Shown: piece after piece, positions 5,886 to 7,644 of the stretch | How positions within the stretch are numbered: the stretch's first letter is position 1 | Layout of the letters: every line of letters starts with the position of its first letter | Source: JBKHHU01 sp046539045 | GTDB lineage: Bacteria > Planctomycetota > Phycisphaerae > SM23-33 | Reading direction: 5' to 3' | Length of the DNA: 7,644 nucleotides | Assembly: GCA_046539045.1 (NCBI GenBank) | Contig: JBKHHU010000168.1 | Coordinates: 1-7,644 of the forward strand | Notes under the pieces: generated by a model | What the model was told of the DNA's origin: nothing | The model's input: only the letters and a program-made list of their open reading frames with translations | The model's database searches: none | Program-made: the position numbers and the translations under genes

Positions 5886-7053
5886 AATCAGGCCGGATCC
5901 CTTCCAGGCAGATTTGCCGGTGCATCTGGTTGCAGAATCGGTCGGTCATCCCGGCAATAAAATCGCAGATGACGCTGTGGGCGCCCTGTTCTTGCAGGCG
6001 TCGTTCGTAGCGTTTGGGCAGGAGCGTCACATTGGCGAGGTAGGCGTGGAACAATTCGCGGATCGTCCGCTTGCCTTCCTCGTCGGCAGCGAGACTCTTC
6101 GGGCTGAGGTACACGTTCTCCAGCAGGAACATCTGCATCTGTTCCACAGCCGCCGTCATCTGCTCGGAGAAGCTTACGCATCGACGCGGGGCGTTGCGGG
6201 CGTCATCGGGGCTTGTGACGTTCATCGTTTCAATATTGGAGAGCGTGGTGCGGATCAGGTCGTCGGCCAGTAGGGCGAGCACGGCCTTGCCGGCGCGGAT
6301 CTGCTTGTGGATCTCCCGGGCGTCCGGCCAGCGTTGCTCGGTATAGTCCCACGCCATCTGCCACAGCGTCAGATGCTCGATCTGCTCCCGCGTAAGCCAG
6401 CGGGCGACGAGAGCGTCCTCGAGGTCCGCGGAGGTGTAGGCGATCTCGTCGGCCACGTCCACAAGCTGGCCTTCGATGGGCCCGCGTTGATCGTTGTCGA
6501 ATTCCTCGCTGACCGGCGTGTCGTATCGCGTTTCGTGACGGGCCAGGCACTCGCGGACCACGCGAGAGAGGTTCAAACCGCGAAAATTCGGGTAGGGGTG
6601 CTCGAGGTAATCGACGATCCGCAGCGACTGGCGGTTGTGCTCGAACCCGCCGCTCCCGGCCATGAGCGCGTCCAGTTCTTCCTCCCCGCCGTGCCCGAAG
6701 GGCGGATGCCCGAGATCATGGGCCAGCGCGACCGCCTCGACGAGATCTTCATTCACCGCCAGGGCGCGGGCCAGCGAGCGGGCGACCTGGGCGACCTCCA
6801 GCGTGTGCGTCATCCGCGTGCGGAAGTGGTCGATCACGTGCGGGACGAACACCTGCGTCTTGAAGTCAAGCCGCCGGAAGGCCGAACAATGCAGGACGCG
6901 CTCGCGGTCCCGCTGAAGGGCGGTGCGGTAGGGGTGTTCCGGCTCGGGGTGGGCGCGTCCGCCGGTCTGATCGTCCGAAACCGCGTACCCGGCCAGCCAG
7001 CCGGCCCGGGCCCGCTCGAACCGTGTCCGTCTGTCAGACGCACCGGAGTCCAT
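5878..7053 (-). CDS. dgt: dGTPase-like HD-domain deoxynucleoside triphosphate triphosphohydrolase
   Basis: 391 residues from ATG 7053-7051. The open frame continues upstream for 168 more codons without a stop, but that part lies over the HIT gene and has no family resemblance. The chosen ATG follows the HIT stop by two bases, behind GGGGA. The family cleaves dNTPs (dGTP classically) to the deoxynucleoside and triphosphate. HD-domain metal ligands are seen at H83 (RTRMTHTLEV), H112-D113 in AHDLGHPPFGH (111-121) and D202 in VADEIAY. FEHNRQSLRI (137-146) and the N-terminal PYRTALQRDRERVLHCSAFR (41-60) are also typical. Length fits the shorter dGTPase-like group. All catalytic residues are present. 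It is the middle gene of the operon. Substrate choice among dNTPs cannot be read from the sequence. Confidence 0.92.
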   Translation of the reverse strand: MDSGASDRRTRFERARAGWLAGYAVSDDQTGGRAHPEPEHPYRTALQRDRERVLHCSAFRRLDFKTQVFVPHVIDHFRTRMTHTLEVAQVARSLARALAVNEDLVEAVALAHDLGHPPFGHGGEEELDALMAGSGGFEHNRQSLRIVDYLEHPYPNFRGLNLSRVVRECLARHETRYDTPVSEEFDNDQRGPIEGQLVDVADEIAYTSADLEDALVARWLTREQIEHLTLWQMAWDYTEQRWPDAREIHKQIRAGKAVLALLADDLIRTTLSNIETMNVTSPDDARNAPRRCVSFSEQMTAAVEQMQMFLLENVYLSPKSLAADEEGKRTIRELFHAYLANVTLLPKRYERRLQEQGAHSVICDFIAGMTDRFCNQMHRQICLEGIRPDYV

Positions 7054-7055
7054 GT

Positions 7056-7598
7056 CTATTTCCCCGCCGCGGGCAGGTCCAGACGCTCGCCCGTCTCGCG
7101 CATCAGCGTGTGCAGCTTCTCCAGCGATTGCGGAATCACTCGCACCCCGCCCAGGACGGTCATGAAGTTCGTATCGCCGCCCCATCGCGGAACGATGTGC
7201 AGATGCAGGTGACCGGGCAGCCCCGCCCCCGCGCACCGGCCGAAGTTGATGCCCGCGTTGAACCCCTCGGCGTTGACCGTCTCCGTGAGGATCTTCTTGG
7301 TATCCCGCAGGTAGTGCATCATCTCCAGCATCGTCTCGTCGGGCAGGTCGCTCAGCTCGGCTACGTGCTCGTACGGGGCGATGAGCGTATGCCCGGAGGT
7401 GTACGGGAAGCGGTTCATCAGCACGAAACTCCGCTCGCCCCGCCACAGCACGAGGTTCTCGGCGTCCTTCTCGACCTGCGGCACGTAGCGACAGATGAAA
7501 CACTCGTCGCTGCCATCGTCGATCGAGTCGATATATTCCATCCGCCACGGAGCCCACAGGTTCCGATGCCGGTCGAAGTTGTTCTTCTCTTCACTCAT
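7056..7598 (-). CDS. HIT-family nucleotide hydrolase/phosphorylase
   Basis: 180 residues. HIT proteins act on nucleotide phosphoesters or phosphoramidates such as Ap4A or AMP-lysine, through a histidine triad. The triad G-H130-L-H132-L-H134-I is seen, preceded by GFNAGINFGRCAGAGLPG. The N-terminus has LWAPWRMEYI (14-23), and C33-F-I-C36 is a likely zinc pair. NRFPYTSGHTLIAPYEH (62-78) is the usual first half of the fold. Length and the LWAPWR opening match the Ap4A-phosphorylase-like branch found in actinobacteria and planctomycetes. The ATG (7598-7596) has no ribosome site; the predicted transcript begins about two bases before it. It is the first gene of the operon and ends two bases before the dGTPase-like start. 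Exact substrate unknown. Confidence 0.9.
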   Translation of the reverse strand: MSEEKNNFDRHRNLWAPWRMEYIDSIDDGSDECFICRYVPQVEKDAENLVLWRGERSFVLMNRFPYTSGHTLIAPYEHVAELSDLPDETMLEMMHYLRDTKKILTETVNAEGFNAGINFGRCAGAGLPGHLHLHIVPRWGGDTNFMTVLGGVRVIPQSLEKLHTLMRETGERLDLPAAGK

Positions 7599-7606
7599 GG
7601 GTCCGA

Positions 7607-7635
7607 ATCATACCAGCAGGGCGGTGCGGACACAA
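7607..7635 (-). promoter_or_regulatory. Promoter of the HIT-dgt-membrane protein operon (leaderless mRNA predicted)
   Basis: On the minus strand TTGTGT (7635-7630) and TATGAT (7612-7607, 5/6 to TATAAT) are 17 bases apart. Only eight bases separate the -10 box from the ATG at 7598. The expected start near 7600 leaves a leader of about two nucleotides, in keeping with the missing ribosome site. Confidence 0.5.
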
Positions 7636-7644
7636 CGACGGCGG

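Noticed and set aside
7054..7557. A 168-codon N-terminal extension of the dGTPase frame
   Set aside because: It is the out-of-frame shadow of the HIT gene, rich in Arg/Ala as expected from GC-rich antiphase codons. The HIT frame has clear family motifs and the ATG at 7053 fits the family start.

Overview
The window is bacterial, GC-rich (roughly 60 %), and reads like a chromosomal segment of a planctomycete, probably of the Phycisphaerae/Sedimentisphaerales type. That assignment is inference. It rests on three things: a membrane protein ending in a pseudopilin-like module of the kind abundant in Planctomycetes; a membrane-anchored phosphatase relic of a form I associate with that group; and inverted 9-bp 'CACGGAG' repeats. 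No rRNA, tRNA, CRISPR array, transposase or phage gene is visible.

Layout. (1) Positions 1-467, minus strand: an all-alpha (MazG-like, dimeric) dUTPase-type protein whose 3' end runs off the left edge, with a good promoter at 508-536. (2) Positions 736-1584, plus strand: a four-helix membrane protein with a pseudopilin-like C-terminal part, starting at TTG, with a structured intergenic region upstream. (3) Positions 1705-3585, plus: glutamine-hydrolysing asparagine synthetase, asnB. (4) Positions 3586-3870: a non-coding stretch with two identical perfect 16-bp parS palindromes. (5) Positions 3871-4845, plus: chromosome-partitioning parB, without parA beside it. (6) Positions 4897-about 5353, plus: a tyrosine/dual-specificity phosphatase gene broken by an internal deletion that removed the catalytic loop and shifted the frame. 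(7) Positions 5358-5580: a MITE-like element with inverted arms of three 9-bp units, placed right at the end of the broken phosphatase. (8) Positions 5598-7598, minus: a compact three-gene operon, HIT-family hydrolase - dGTPase-like HD hydrolase - small membrane protein, with gaps of +2 and -8 nt. It is driven by a promoter at 7607-7635 that predicts a practically leaderless mRNA.

How the parts relate. ParB and the two adjacent parS sites form a self-contained centromere module, so this locus may lie near the replication origin. The three nucleotide-metabolism proteins (dUTPase, dGTPase, HIT hydrolase) share a dNTP/nucleotide-sanitation theme but sit in two separate transcription units. The most unusual items are the membrane/pseudopilin chimera, the phosphatase with its P-loop cleanly excised, and the parS pair with an orphan parB. 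I see no evidence of a wholly new defence or mobile system here.
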